In this document: positions 37,689 through 47,087 of the stretch, piece after piece | How the letters are laid out: the number at the start of each line of letters is the position of its first letter | Position numbering within the stretch: the stretch's first letter is position 1 | DNA from: Gammaproteobacteria bacterium | GTDB taxonomy: Bacteria > Pseudomonadota > Gammaproteobacteria > Steroidobacterales > Woeseiaceae | Length of the DNA stretch: 64,000 nt | NCBI GenBank assembly: GCA_029865385.1 | Contig: JAOUGX010000012.1 | Location: forward strand, 1 to 64,000 | Reading direction: 5' to 3' | Program-made: the position numbers and the translations under genes | Notes under the pieces: generated by a model | Told to the model about the DNA's origin: nothing | The model's database searches: none | Seen by the model: only the letters and a program-made list of their open reading frames with translations

Positions 37689-38168
37689 TTATTCAGGCGC
37701 GGCGTACCCAACCTCGTCGCGGCCAGTCCAGATGCGATAGCGAACCTCGAAACCTTCGGGAACGTAGACGACCACCGGCAGTTTGCTGTTGTAGGTTTGC
37801 AGGAATCCTTCGCAGGTTACGGCCACGAACCGGTCGACCTTCTGAGACTCCGGCGGGCAGGCCATCATCGTGGACATCGGGCCGACGATCTTCTCGATCA
37901 CGAAATACCGGTATCCCCAGCCTTCGGCGACACGCGACTCCAGGGAGCCGCCGAACGACGTACGGTTGCAGTCCACCGACAGCGTTTTGCCGACGAGGAT
38001 CTCGACCTTGAGGGCGGATTCATCGTTCGCAACCGGCAGGCGGAACACCATGCGTTCGAAGCCGTCTTCCGCGGCTGGGTAGGCGTTCAAAGCGTCGTCC
38101 GTATTGCCGGCACAGGCGATCAGGGGCAGGGAGGCGAGCATTATCAGTGCAATCAGTCTGGCATTCAT
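37689..38168 (-). CDS. eco: Ecotin-family serine protease inhibitor, predicted lipoprotein
   Basis: 159 aa from the ATG at 38168. The domain is clearly ecotin: AYPAAEDGFERMVFRLP, ESALKVEILVGKTLSVDCN, EGWGYRYFVIEKI, PMSTMMACP with the reactive-site Met pair, and YNSKLPVVVYVPEGFEVRYRIW, with the disulfide cysteines kept. Ecotin is normally a soluble periplasmic dimer that blocks trypsin-like and elastase-like proteases. Here the leader ends in LPLIAC, which fits a lipobox, so it may be anchored to a membrane. It heads a two-gene unit with the Gmad2 lipoprotein. A longer upstream frame has no support. Confidence 0.93.
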   Translation of the reverse strand: MNARLIALIMLASLPLIACAGNTDDALNAYPAAEDGFERMVFRLPVANDESALKVEILVGKTLSVDCNRTSFGGSLESRVAEGWGYRYFVIEKIVGPMSTMMACPPESQKVDRFVAVTCEGFLQTYNSKLPVVVYVPEGFEVRYRIWTGRDEVGYAAPE

Positions 38169-38475
38169 CTCGTGGCCTTCATCGATGCTTATCACACGAC
38201 CTGGCTGACACCTCAAATATGCAGCGTCAGAACACGAAGCATGACATATCCGTCGAGGATTGTGCACGATGCACGGCGTCGGCGGTTGGTTCCTGAGCCC
38301 GGCTTGTTCTCACACCACCGTCCGGCGCATCGAGGCATCCATGCTGGATGTGTCAATGCCGAAAAATCAGGAATGTCCCCCATTTGGTTGCTTGCCGGGC
38401 CCCGGCTGCCGTCCGATAGCCTGCTGCAATGTCCGGTCACGTCAAACCAGAACGGCGTGAACGACCATCAGGCCC
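38169..38475. other. Gap between ecotin and the IS30 element
   Basis: 307 bases, containing the ecotin promoter by inference and, at its right end (38434-38475), the displaced last codons of the methyltransferase gene described under 39661-40305. No other gene is seen. Confidence 0.5.
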
Positions 38476-39704
38476 TGCGACTTCAATGGATCGTTGCAAC
38501 ACATTGGTTAAAACAGTCAGCCGGTGTTCGGTAGTTTAACGTCTTTCTTGGCCGACCGTTAAGTTGTCGAGCAACCGCATTGAGTTTGGTTTGTGAGTGT
38601 AACGACAGGTCCGTTCCTTTCGGAAAGTACTGCCTGAGAAGACCGTTAGTGTATTCGTTTGAGCCACGCTGCCACGGACTCTGCGGGTCGCAGAAGTACA
38701 CCTTGATGTCGGTCGCCAGAATAAATCGCTTGTGATCGGCCAGTTCGCTGCCGCGGTCCCAGGTTAGCGACTGATAGAGTTCCTGCGGTAACTTGTGAGA
38801 GTGTTTGATCAAGGCATTGATCACCGTCTCAGTGTCCTTGCTATCAACCTTGACCAACATGACGTAGCGCGTGAAGCACTCCACCGGTGTCGCGATCTGG
38901 CTGTCACGGGTGCCGAAGATGAGATCGCCTTCCCAGTGGCCAGGCAAAGCACGATCCTCAACCGAAGCTGGCCTTTCGCGGATCGATACCGCATCGGTGA
39001 TTTGTCCCAGACCTTCGCCCTTCAAGGTCTTATGCCTTGAGCGACGCATCGCTCGCGTCTTGCGAAGATGCTGCAACAGCTCGTTCTTCAAGGCGCCGCG
39101 GGCCTGGATGAAGAGACTTTTGTAAATCGTCTCGTGTGACACCTGCCGTCTCTCGTCGTTGGGATACGTCGATTTTAGCCAACCCGCTATCTGATCGGGC
39201 GACCATAGCTGCCTCAGCTTAATTGCCACCAGGCTGGCCAGTGCTCGATTCTGGACCAGTTTACAGGTCTTCGGGCGGTGTGCCCGATCCCATGCATTCT
39301 GTTCGGCCGTACTGGCTCGGTAACGTCGCAGGCTGCCGTTGCGGTTCAGTTCTCGACAAACGGTAGACGGTGCTCTGCCCAATGATGCGGCAATAGAACG
39401 AACCGATAGACCTGCAAAAACTCCCCGCGAGATCTCTTCACGTTCAGCCAACGTCAACGATCGTGCTGAACGCTTTCGGGGCGGTGGACGTATCCCGCCG
39501 CTTCGCGCCAATATGCCCTGGATCGATGAATGGCTACGCCCAAAATGACGAGCGATTGAGTTGAGTGATTCGCCTTTCCGCCAGCGATCCCACATCAATG
39601 ATTTATCGCTTTCGGCGTAATAGATTCTCGTTGGATACTTCATTTTCAACATCCTCCTCTCTATAGTGAGAGTCTAGATGTTGCATTGACCGGTTGAAGT
39701 CGCA
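38476..39704 (-). mobile_element. IS30-family insertion sequence, apparently complete
   Basis: A 1229-bp element. The left end (38476-38501) and right end (39679-39704) are imperfect 26-base inverted repeats that both begin TGCGACTTCAA and end TGCAACA when read inwards. The flanks both show C runs (38473-38475 and 39705-39707), compatible with a 2-bp target duplication, usual for IS30. A single transposase gene fills the element. Insertion altered the 3' end of the methyltransferase gene to its right. Confidence 0.9.
38483..39652 (-). CDS. IS30-family transposase
   Basis: 389 aa. The N-terminus has two helix-turn-helix-like segments (RWRKGESLNSIARHFGRSHSSIQGIL and GLSVRSIAASLGRAPSTVCRELNRN), then the DDE catalytic core: LPGHWEGDLIFG, SLTWDRGSELADH and SPWQRGSNEYTNGLLRQYFPKG, giving the D, D and E residues. 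These are the IS30 hallmarks and the frame is intact from ATG to stop, so the element may still be active. Confidence 0.96.
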   Translation of the reverse strand: MLKMKYPTRIYYAESDKSLMWDRWRKGESLNSIARHFGRSHSSIQGILARSGGIRPPPRKRSARSLTLAEREEISRGVFAGLSVRSIAASLGRAPSTVCRELNRNGSLRRYRASTAEQNAWDRAHRPKTCKLVQNRALASLVAIKLRQLWSPDQIAGWLKSTYPNDERRQVSHETIYKSLFIQARGALKNELLQHLRKTRAMRRSRHKTLKGEGLGQITDAVSIRERPASVEDRALPGHWEGDLIFGTRDSQIATPVECFTRYVMLVKVDSKDTETVINALIKHSHKLPQELYQSLTWDRGSELADHKRFILATDIKVYFCDPQSPWQRGSNEYTNGLLRQYFPKGTDLSLHSQTKLNAVARQLNGRPRKTLNYRTPADCFNQCVATIH

Positions 39705-40305
39705 CCCAGAACCAGTCGATCTTTCGTCTGGTCGTGCCGATCGTCTTGAAACCGGCCTGGTTCAGGCGAAGCTCAAGTTCAGTCTTGTTAAAAGTATGTA
39801 CATGTGCGTGGCGGGTAAACGGCAGGATGCCGTTCAGTACTCTCATCCAGAAATAATCCCTGCACCAATCCGTAATCATCAGATGACCGGACGGGGACAT
39901 CACACGCCGAATTTCCCCCAATGCGGATTCGGCATCGGGGAAACAATGCAAGGCGTACGTGCTGGCTACCAGTTGGAAGATCGCATCATCGAAAGGTAGC
40001 TTTGCCGCATCGCCATGCAGCAGCGTTGCCCTGTGCCCGATCCTTCGTCTGGCGACATCAAGCATGGCCGGCACCCGGCCGATGCCGAACAAATCCGGAT
40101 GGTCCGGTCGTTTCGCCAGCATCTCCAACAATTGTCCGGTGCCGCAGCCGACATCCAGAACGCGTTTGGCAGGCAGCTCCGAGATCACATCAAGGCTCAT
40201 CAGAAGCGATCTGCCGAGATAGGTCGACCATCGCGCATCGTACGCGGATGCCCGCGCCGTGTACTCTTTGACAAGCTTCTCTGTGCGGTGTGAGTCGGTT
40301 TGCAT
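39661..40305 (-). CDS. Class I SAM-dependent methyltransferase, 3' end replaced by IS30
   Basis: 214 aa from the ATG at 40305 (MQTDSHRTEKLVKEYTARASAYDARW); the open frame extends further up but without family similarity. Motif I VLDVGCGTGQLLEML, then LLHGDAAKLPFDDAIFQLVAS, ALGEIRRVMSPSGHLMITDW identify a Methyltransf_11-type enzyme. The substrate is unknown. The last ~13 residues (RLQPVNATSRLSL) are encoded by the right end of the IS30 element. Removing the IS and a 2-bp duplication restores KIDWFWGLMVVHAVLV and a stop, a family-like ending. The fold core is intact, so the altered protein might still work. Confidence 0.85.
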   Translation of the reverse strand: MQTDSHRTEKLVKEYTARASAYDARWSTYLGRSLLMSLDVISELPAKRVLDVGCGTGQLLEMLAKRPDHPDLFGIGRVPAMLDVARRRIGHRATLLHGDAAKLPFDDAIFQLVASTYALHCFPDAESALGEIRRVMSPSGHLMITDWCRDYFWMRVLNGILPFTRHAHVHTFNKTELELRLNQAGFKTIGTTRRKIDWFWVRLQPVNATSRLSL

Positions 40306-40726
40306 GGTGCTGTCGAACGCGCGAGGCAGCCGAAGAATCAGTACAGCCATGATAGGCGAAGCCGTGTTGCGTTTTGGAAAACGAACGCCCCAGCCGACGG
40401 GCTTGCGCGACGACAGGCCCAAACGCTCGGGCCATGCGGAGGGGCAATCCGGAAGAAACACCGAAGGTAATGAGGAAGAATCTCGGCTCGACGCGGATTT
40501 CCGCACTGGCAGATACACAGCGGTCCGGAACAGGCCCGGAATTGGCAGGTACCGGTAGCAACGGATGTGCGCCCGGAAATTTGCGGCAGCGCGTGGAGCG
40601 GCTCGATGATGGCAGTTCGTTCAGGGCTGGCTTCCCGCCCGACCCCTTGCGCACACCGGGTACGTGAAATACAGTCCTGAGGCCGATGTCATCGCCGTAC
40701 ATCGAACCAGCCACGGGATCTCTTGC
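40306..40726. other. Divergent intergenic region between methyltransferase and AsmA gene
   Basis: 421 bases that must hold both promoters. Open frames continue into it from both genes (GTG at 40664 for AsmA) but I see no coding evidence. No clear hexamers or operator recognised. Confidence 0.4.
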
Positions 40727-43700
40727 ATGCGCCTAGGTCGAGTTGCGCTTTACGCTGTCGCCGGCCTGGTCGGGCTGCTGCTCCTTGCCCTGATCGTTCT
40801 CCTCAACACCGATCTTGGCCGCTTCAAGCATTCTGGCGAGGACCTTGTCAGCGAGTTGCTCGGGCGGCAATTCGTCATCGACGGTCCGCTGCATGCGAGT
40901 ATCGGTCGCAAGATCGAAGTGGACGCGGAAAATCTTCGCCTTGCTGCGACAGAGTGGAGTGCCGAACCCGACCTGGTGACGGTGCGGCGGGTGACGGCGC
41001 GCGTCGATACCTGGTCACTGGTCAGTGGGCCGATACGCATTGAGAGCCTGGAGATCGACGGCGTACGCGTCGCCCTGGAAACCCGCGAGGACGGCGCCGA
41101 TAACTGGACCCTGGCCGCAGCCGGGGAAGCACCTGAACCGGTCGACGAAGATCTGTCGCGGCCGCAGCTGCCGGTGCTGCTCGACGATGCGAAGATCACC
41201 GACGTACACCTGAGCTTCAACAGCCCCGTAAGGCCGCAGCCGCTGGTTTTCCGCGGGCAGCTGGGCGCCGGGACTTATGCGTCCGCCGACGCTCTGCAAT
41301 TGCATATTGACGGCGCCATCAACGATACGCCGGTCACGATCGAGGCGACTGCCGGGCCCGTCCCACAGCTGATCGATTTTCGAGCGGTGACGTTTACCCT
41401 TGCGGCCAGCCTCGGCGAGATCGAGCTGAACGGCAATGCGGCGGTGGCGGACCTGTGGCAGCCGGCACAGCCGAGCATGACGTTGACACTCAGTGGCCCG
41501 AATGCGGAATACCTTACCGGGATACTGGATCTCGAGCCGATCACGACAGGCCCGCTGGCACTCAGGGCAAGCGTCGGGCCGGTCGGCGAGCGAATGCAGA
41601 TCGGTCTGAACGGTGCATTCGGCGAGTTCGCTCTTGACGCGAGCGGTCACTTCGACAGCCTGAGGTCGCTCGCGGAAATCGAACTGCGCGTCGCGGCAAG
41701 CGGTCCCGACGCGCGAACCGTCGGCGCGCTGCTTGGTATGCCGCAGACGCCGCAGGACCCGTTCAATATCGTCGGCAACGTCACGCGCTCCGGAAATGAC
41801 GTTTCGATCGACCAGGTGGCGATCGTGATCGGCAAGTCTCGATTAGACGTAAAAGGCCACTTCGGCAACTTCCCGGACCCGAATGAGGCGTCGCTGACGC
41901 TGAACATCACCGGTCCGGACTTCGGGCGCTTCAATGCGCTGTTCGGCCTGCCCGGGAAACTGACCGGCCCGTTCAATGTCGATGCAACGATCAAACCGGC
42001 GAGTCCATCCGGTGCCGCGATCGAATTTGCGGCAGAAGCGCAGGACCTTCAGATCACGGCGGTGGGCAGCATTACCGACGCCGAGAATTATGCGGGGACG
42101 ACGCTGCGGCTACGTGCCGCCGGGCCGGACCTCAGGACGGTTGCGACCGCCGGTGGACTGGCGACTGCGCCGGCCGAGGCATTTGACGTCGCCTTGCAGC
42201 TCGATCGAATCGGCGAGGGACTTCGCCTGAGCGAGGGTACGGTTTCAATCGGAACAGACCGCGCGACGTTCAGCGGATTCGTCGGCGACAAACCCCTGGA
42301 GGCAGCCACCGATGTCAGCTTTGCACTGGCGGGACCGAATCTTGCGAAAAGCCTGATCGCATTCGGTGTGGATGCCGACGAGTTGCCGTATGCACGTTAC
42401 GAGGTGAACGGGAGGATCGAGCGTGGCGCCGACGGATTCCTGCTGCATGGTTTGCGTGCGGCTGTCGGTGAACGGCTCGATTATGAGTTGACGGTCGACG
42501 GCCTGATTACGGACGCCGCCGACTATGTCGGCTCGCAGCTTGCCGTCAACGCCCACGGAGCCAGCCTCGGGGCATTGGCCGCCGCTGGTGGCGTCGAGGG
42601 CATCGCCGGTATCCCGTTCAACGCCTCGGCCGAGTTGCGGCGCGTTGAGAACGGTTTCATCGTCAAAGAGGGCCGCGCGAAAATCGGCGACGACCTGTTT
42701 ACGCTGGAGGGCCTGGTCGGTGCCAAACCGCTCGAGCGTGACACCGATATCCGCTTTTCGGCAACGGCCGCCAACCTGAAAGGCACGCTGGCGGCCCTCG
42801 GAACCGTCGTGGAGGCCTTGCCACCGGGCAAGCTGGTCAGCAGTGGCTCGATTCGAAGCCGCGGTGACTATTTTTCGCTCAATAACATGTCGACGACCTT
42901 CGCGGGCGCAAAAATCGACCTTGCCGGCCGCGTGGGCAGCTTCCCGACCCTGAATGGTACGGATCTCACGCTGCGCGTCAGCGGTGCCGATCTGTCGCGC
43001 GTGCTGCCGCCGATGGACGCGATCCGCGCCCTCGACAAGCCGTTCAGCCTCGATACAATGATCCGGCTGAAGGGCGACGTGCTCAGGGTGGACGACCTGC
43101 GCTTCAAAGTGGACGACACCTCACTCTCGGCGGATTTCGAAACGGCGATGAAACCGACGCTCGGCCGTGGTCGTTTTTCGATTACCGCAGACTCGCCCGA
43201 CATACTCCGGCTGGTGCCGAAAATGGCCGAAGTCTCGGTTGTGGAAAGCGACCCGCTGACACTCAGGGCGGGCGGCAAATGGGCTGGCGACCTCTGGACG
43301 TTCGACGAATTATTCCTGATGCTGGGCAAGGGCACGCTGACCGTGAAGGGCAGCATCGATCGTCCGCCGGACTTCGATCGCACCGATCTCAGTTTCAATC
43401 TGGATGTCGCGAGTTTGCGCAACCTGAGTCTGCTCGCACGTCGCGAACTTCCCGCCGACTCGGCCCACCTGGAATTTCGCCTGGACGGTACGCGCGAAGC
43501 GATGACGCTGCAGGACTTTGCCGGCACTTTCGGCGACAGCGATATCGCGGGAAGTTTCGTTTGGCGCGATACCGGCAAGACGGACCTGGACGCCACGTTC
43601 ACTTCGAGGCGCCTGAATCTCGCGCCCTATCTGCCCGAGCCCGGAGATGAGCCGGAAAAGCCTGCTCCGTCCGGCGAGAAGAAAACCAGGGTCATTCCCG

Positions 43701-44623
43701 ATACGCCGCTGCCGATGGACAAGCTCGCCAATATCGAGGCATCGGTCAACTTCAATTTCGGCGAGGTGGTCCTGAAGCAGCGCTCAATCGAAAATGTCGT
43801 GCTGGAGGCTTCGGTGCACGACGGTGTCCTGCTGGTGTCGAAGTTCAGTCTCGCAAACACCGTCGGCGGCAGCTTGTCTGGCGCGCTCAGGTTGCGGCCG
43901 CTCGATGGCGGCGGCGACCTGTTGCTCGATGTCCAAGGTGCAGGGCTGACGATGGCATTGCCGGCGGAGACCCCGGAGGAACTCGCCGCGCTGCCGAAGT
44001 TCGATCTCGACACCGTGCTGGCCGGGAAGGGCAGGACCGTCCGCGAGCTTGCCGGGTCACTCGGCGGTTATGTACGGCTGACCGGCGGCGAGGGGCAAAT
44101 ACGCGCGTCGGCAATGCGTTTCCTCGCCAACGACTTCCTGTTTGAACTGATGAACACGCTCAACCCGTTCACGAAGTCCGATACGCATACCGCTGTAAAA
44201 TGCACTGCCGCTCTGCTCGCGGCAAACGACGGCGTCATCTCTGGTAAACCGGCGGCCGTCCTGCAAACGGACCGGATCCAGATTTTTGCCAGTACCACGA
44301 TCGACCTCAAGACCGAGAAGCTGGATGCCGACATCAAGACCGTGCCGCAGAAAGGTCTCGGTGTGAGTTTTACGGATCTCGTCAATCCGTATACCAAGCT
44401 TAGCGGCACGTTAGCGAACCCATTATTGATCCTGGATCCAAAAGGCGCCCTGGTCGAGGGTGGCGCCGCTATTGCAACGGGTGGCATCTCGTTCCTGGCC
44501 ATGCGCTTCAAGGATCGATTCCTGAGCGCCAAGGATCAGTGCGGCAAGGCCGTCGAGGACGCGAACGCGGATTTCGCGGCACTCAGGGAAAAATACCGGC
44601 CGGGCTCATCGAAGCCGAAGTAG
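40727..44623 (+). CDS. AsmA-family protein
   Basis: 1298 aa from the ATG at 40727; a GTG at 40664 could add 21 residues. A single N-terminal membrane helix (VALYAVAGLVGLLLLALIVLLNTDLGRF) anchors a long periplasmic part that consists of repeated beta-strand units with motifs such as LDVKGHFGNFPDPNEASLTLNITGPDF and the C-terminal AsmA domain (KGRTVRELAGSLGGYVRLTGGEGQIRASAMRFL, then NPLLILDPKGALVEGG). Such proteins belong to the bridge-like lipid-transfer group that moves phospholipid between the membranes. It ends about 110 bases from the DUF4136 pseudogene, and a degraded copy of its last codons lies at 56917-56955. Confidence 0.93.
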   Translation: MRLGRVALYAVAGLVGLLLLALIVLLNTDLGRFKHSGEDLVSELLGRQFVIDGPLHASIGRKIEVDAENLRLAATEWSAEPDLVTVRRVTARVDTWSLVSGPIRIESLEIDGVRVALETREDGADNWTLAAAGEAPEPVDEDLSRPQLPVLLDDAKITDVHLSFNSPVRPQPLVFRGQLGAGTYASADALQLHIDGAINDTPVTIEATAGPVPQLIDFRAVTFTLAASLGEIELNGNAAVADLWQPAQPSMTLTLSGPNAEYLTGILDLEPITTGPLALRASVGPVGERMQIGLNGAFGEFALDASGHFDSLRSLAEIELRVAASGPDARTVGALLGMPQTPQDPFNIVGNVTRSGNDVSIDQVAIVIGKSRLDVKGHFGNFPDPNEASLTLNITGPDFGRFNALFGLPGKLTGPFNVDATIKPASPSGAAIEFAAEAQDLQITAVGSITDAENYAGTTLRLRAAGPDLRTVATAGGLATAPAEAFDVALQLDRIGEGLRLSEGTVSIGTDRATFSGFVGDKPLEAATDVSFALAGPNLAKSLIAFGVDADELPYARYEVNGRIERGADGFLLHGLRAAVGERLDYELTVDGLITDAADYVGSQLAVNAHGASLGALAAAGGVEGIAGIPFNASAELRRVENGFIVKEGRAKIGDDLFTLEGLVGAKPLERDTDIRFSATAANLKGTLAALGTVVEALPPGKLVSSGSIRSRGDYFSLNNMSTTFAGAKIDLAGRVGSFPTLNGTDLTLRVSGADLSRVLPPMDAIRALDKPFSLDTMIRLKGDVLRVDDLRFKVDDTSLSADFETAMKPTLGRGRFSITADSPDILRLVPKMAEVSVVESDPLTLRAGGKWAGDLWTFDELFLMLGKGTLTVKGSIDRPPDFDRTDLSFNLDVASLRNLSLLARRELPADSAHLEFRLDGTREAMTLQDFAGTFGDSDIAGSFVWRDTGKTDLDATFTSRRLNLAPYLPEPGDEPEKPAPSGEKKTRVIPDTPLPMDKLANIEASVNFNFGEVVLKQRSIENVVLEASVHDGVLLVSKFSLANTVGGSLSGALRLRPLDGGGDLLLDVQGAGLTMALPAETPEELAALPKFDLDTVLAGKGRTVRELAGSLGGYVRLTGGEGQIRASAMRFLANDFLFELMNTLNPFTKSDTHTAVKCTAALLAANDGVISGKPAAVLQTDRIQIFASTTIDLKTEKLDADIKTVPQKGLGVSFTDLVNPYTKLSGTLANPLLILDPKGALVEGGAAIATGGISFLAMRFKDRFLSAKDQCGKAVEDANADFAALREKYRPGSSKPK

Positions 44624-44664
44624 TTCGATCTCCCGGCTACGAATCACCATTATCCGGCAACCCC

Positions 44665-44687
44665 AAAAAGGCCCGCATGACGGGCCT
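44665..44687 (-). terminator. Rho-independent terminator on the minus strand
   Basis: Read on the minus strand, AGGCCCG, loop TCATG and CGGGCCT are followed by TTTT; arms lie at 44669-44675 and 44681-44687 and the A-run of the plus strand at 44665-44669. It sits about 50 bases after the stop of the DUF4136 pseudogene and would end that transcript; it could also act weakly on AsmA transcripts as a hairpin. Confidence 0.8.
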
Positions 44688-44734
44688 CGTCGTCCTTGCC
44701 TGGAGCGGGCTGCCGCCTTGGCGAAACAGGCAGG

Positions 44735-45316
44735 CTAGGGCTTGCCACCGGGCCGAATGGGAAAGCCTCGCATGACATTCGCAACGGCGTCGTCGACGGT
44801 TCTCTCCATGTCGCGAATATCCTTGTCCGTCAATCTTCCGGCGATGGCTCCCTCCCAGACAAGTTTCTTCGTCGACGCATCGACAACGTCGATGTTCAAT
44901 GTGCCTTCCGTGTATTGATCGATGCGCGTTTCCTAGCCCATACCCATTCCGTAGCCACCCCAAGGACCGTAAAACGGATCACGATAGCCGTAATAGCCGC
45001 CGGCGGACGGTACCGATCTCGCCTTGATCTTTTCCTTTGTATTGATGTAGAAATTGACAAGCAATTGAGGATCGTCCTCATCGAACATCAACCCGCGAGC
45101 GTCAAATTGCTGCGCCACGGCCACCTTGAGGAAATTGCTGACCAGAGATTCGTATTGCCCTTTATCGGTCGACAGCTTGGGAAAGTAGCCGAACGATTTG
45201 TACTGGCTGAAATCGACGGATGGGTCCGCGTTTACAAAAGTATTGGGTGTCCAGGCACAGGCGGACAGAAGCAAGCTTGCCGTGATCATCAGTGCCCGGG
45301 TCATCATAGAATTCAT
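44735..45316 (-). pseudogene. DUF4136 lipoprotein gene with one nonsense codon (block C)
   Basis: Frame from the ATG at 45316 to TAG at 44735 has exactly the length of the intact copy at 59298-59879 (193 codons). The only visible defect is a TAG replacing the TAC Tyr codon in GYGMGMG-Y-ETR, at about 44933-44935. The rest (ETRIDQYTEGTLNIDVVDASTKKLVWEGA) is still in frame. The truncated product would keep the lipoprotein signal and N-terminal half but lose the C-terminal strands. It is the least damaged of the pseudogenes here. Confidence 0.9.
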
Positions 45317-45533
45317 TTTCCTGTTTTCCTGTTTTCCTGGTTTCCTGGTTTGAGTGGTTGGCACGCGAAGCGGGCACCGGAGCCCGGAGGTTCGGCGATT
45401 CGCCATCCGCAAAATCATGGCGGCGCCCTCATCGTTAAGCAGACAGGCGAAAAAGTCCGTTTCGACCAGTTGCCGATCGCAAATACATTACGGAAGGCGC
45501 CGCTAAGCCCACATAGGAGACCGAATACTGACT

Positions 45534-46647
45534 TTAGTGGGAAGATCCCCCTGCTTCCGGACTCATGGACGCAGGTTCTAGAACGCCTGCCCCCAGGGAG
45601 GTAATGACGCCGTAATCGTCTTTCGCGGCGCCACCGGCGGGCTGGTTGTCATAGCTGCCGTAAAACGAAAGGTCCGAGAAAAAATCGCGGAACAGCTCGT
45701 TTCGCAACGTAATGTCGCTGTTTACAAGCATTCGGCCATTTTTCGTGATGCCTGGAAATACGCTGACATTGGCAGACAGGCGCGTGATCGGAATATTCAG
45801 CTGGAAGATATCGAAGGACGAGCGAATCACGCTTTCCAGGCTTTCCTTTGACGTACCATCGATACGGTTTCGTGGCTGGCCGCAAGGCCGGCGTTCACTT
45901 CGAATCGCGTTAGTGCCGTTTGCAGAAAGTACTTGCCGGCGGAACCACCGAGAAGGGTGCGCGGGTCAATGCCGAGCTCCTGGTTACGCTCAAATCCTGC
46001 GGATGCTTTCCAGAACCACCGGTCTCCCAGGTAGCGGGTGAAGTTGCCATTCAGATCGGCTCGCGAGGAGCTACTATCTTCGGCGCGCCGCGATTCATTC
46101 CAGTTGAAGCCGAATTCCAGCTCGTGTTTTCCTGGCAAAATCGCAGATTCGATTCAACGTTGACAAGCAGTCTGCCACTGGCCTTCTTGTAGTCGATGCC
46201 GGCGCTTGCGTCACCTTCAATTCGGTTCAGGAAAGATTCGTCCACGCGCAGAGGTTTCATGTTCGCGACCTGCACCGTAGGTATGTCGACGATTTCTCTG
46301 TCTGTGAGTATCCTCACGTTCCTCGCCAGCTCGGATTTCCGCAGTCGACCGTAGACGAATGTGCCGTCGGTTTCAGCGATGCGCAGATAGGTGCTGCTTT
46401 CAATGAAGTTCATGTCAACCCAGTTGACGTAAATCGTGTCTATGGTTGCTGTCTTGATGCGCAGTTGCCCACGGTCGAGTTCCTTGATCTTTCCGCTAAT
46501 GAGATCGCCGTTATCCAGAAACACCTTGTCCCTGAAAGCCTCGCCGGTTTGAGCCCGTGCCTGTAACGGCCCGAAGGAAATAGCGAAAACTGGCAACAGG
46601 ATCGCGAGCGCGCCAAGGTGTAGTGGCAGCAATCTTCTTCGAATTTT
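45534..46647 (-). pseudogene. DUF481 barrel gene with lost start and two frameshifts (block C)
   Basis: Aligned by eye with the intact copy at 61198-62268. The codon matching the start ATG is AAA at 46645-46647. The N-terminal part follows (PARAQTGEAFRDKVFLDNGDLISG is recognisable), then a frame change near 46135-46150 (after VESNLRFCQ), a second near 45830-45850 (after VNAGLAASHETVSM), and the original stop after VITSLGA is lost so the last frame runs on to 45534. All segments are nonetheless closely similar to the intact copy, so decay is recent. Confidence 0.9.
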
Positions 46648-47087
46648 TTCTTTAGCCGCAGGCTGTTGTTTGTAGTTGCTGTAGCGGACAGGTCAGGAAT
46701 ATGCCATCGCTACTGGTATTGCGTAGGACCGGGTAATGGTTCATGCGTCAAGCAGCATGCGTCGTCTGCTTGCCAAACGTCCGCTCCGCGGTTTCGCGAC
46801 AAAACGTCCCGGGACCAGGTCAACGGCCGGCGTCGCCAACGCGCCGGGCAGACCGCCGATCGTCTCGATGCCGGGCCACAAAAGCCTGCAGGGCAGAAAT
46901 ACGAACAGTTGAGCCGGCAAAGTCGTCTTTGGCATATTTATCGCGGCATTCCATTCGACCACGGACATTGAACGACGATAGTGGCAGAGGAGCAAAAGTA
47001 CCCGATAGGTGTGCGAGAGTCGCCAGGCAGGCAATCGAAGCGGTATGCTTGCGGCAACAGCTGATATTTGACCAGGAGCGAAACAGA
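46648..47087. other. Divergent intergenic region of block C
   Basis: 440 bases between the DUF481 pseudogene and the phospholipase-D-like gene. The ~50 bases before the ATG at 47088 resemble the matching stretch of block D (62889-62938). At roughly 46860-46935 a minus-strand stretch encodes a Leu/Phe/Pro-rich string; see the 62580-62657 entry. No intact gene is seen. Confidence 0.4.
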
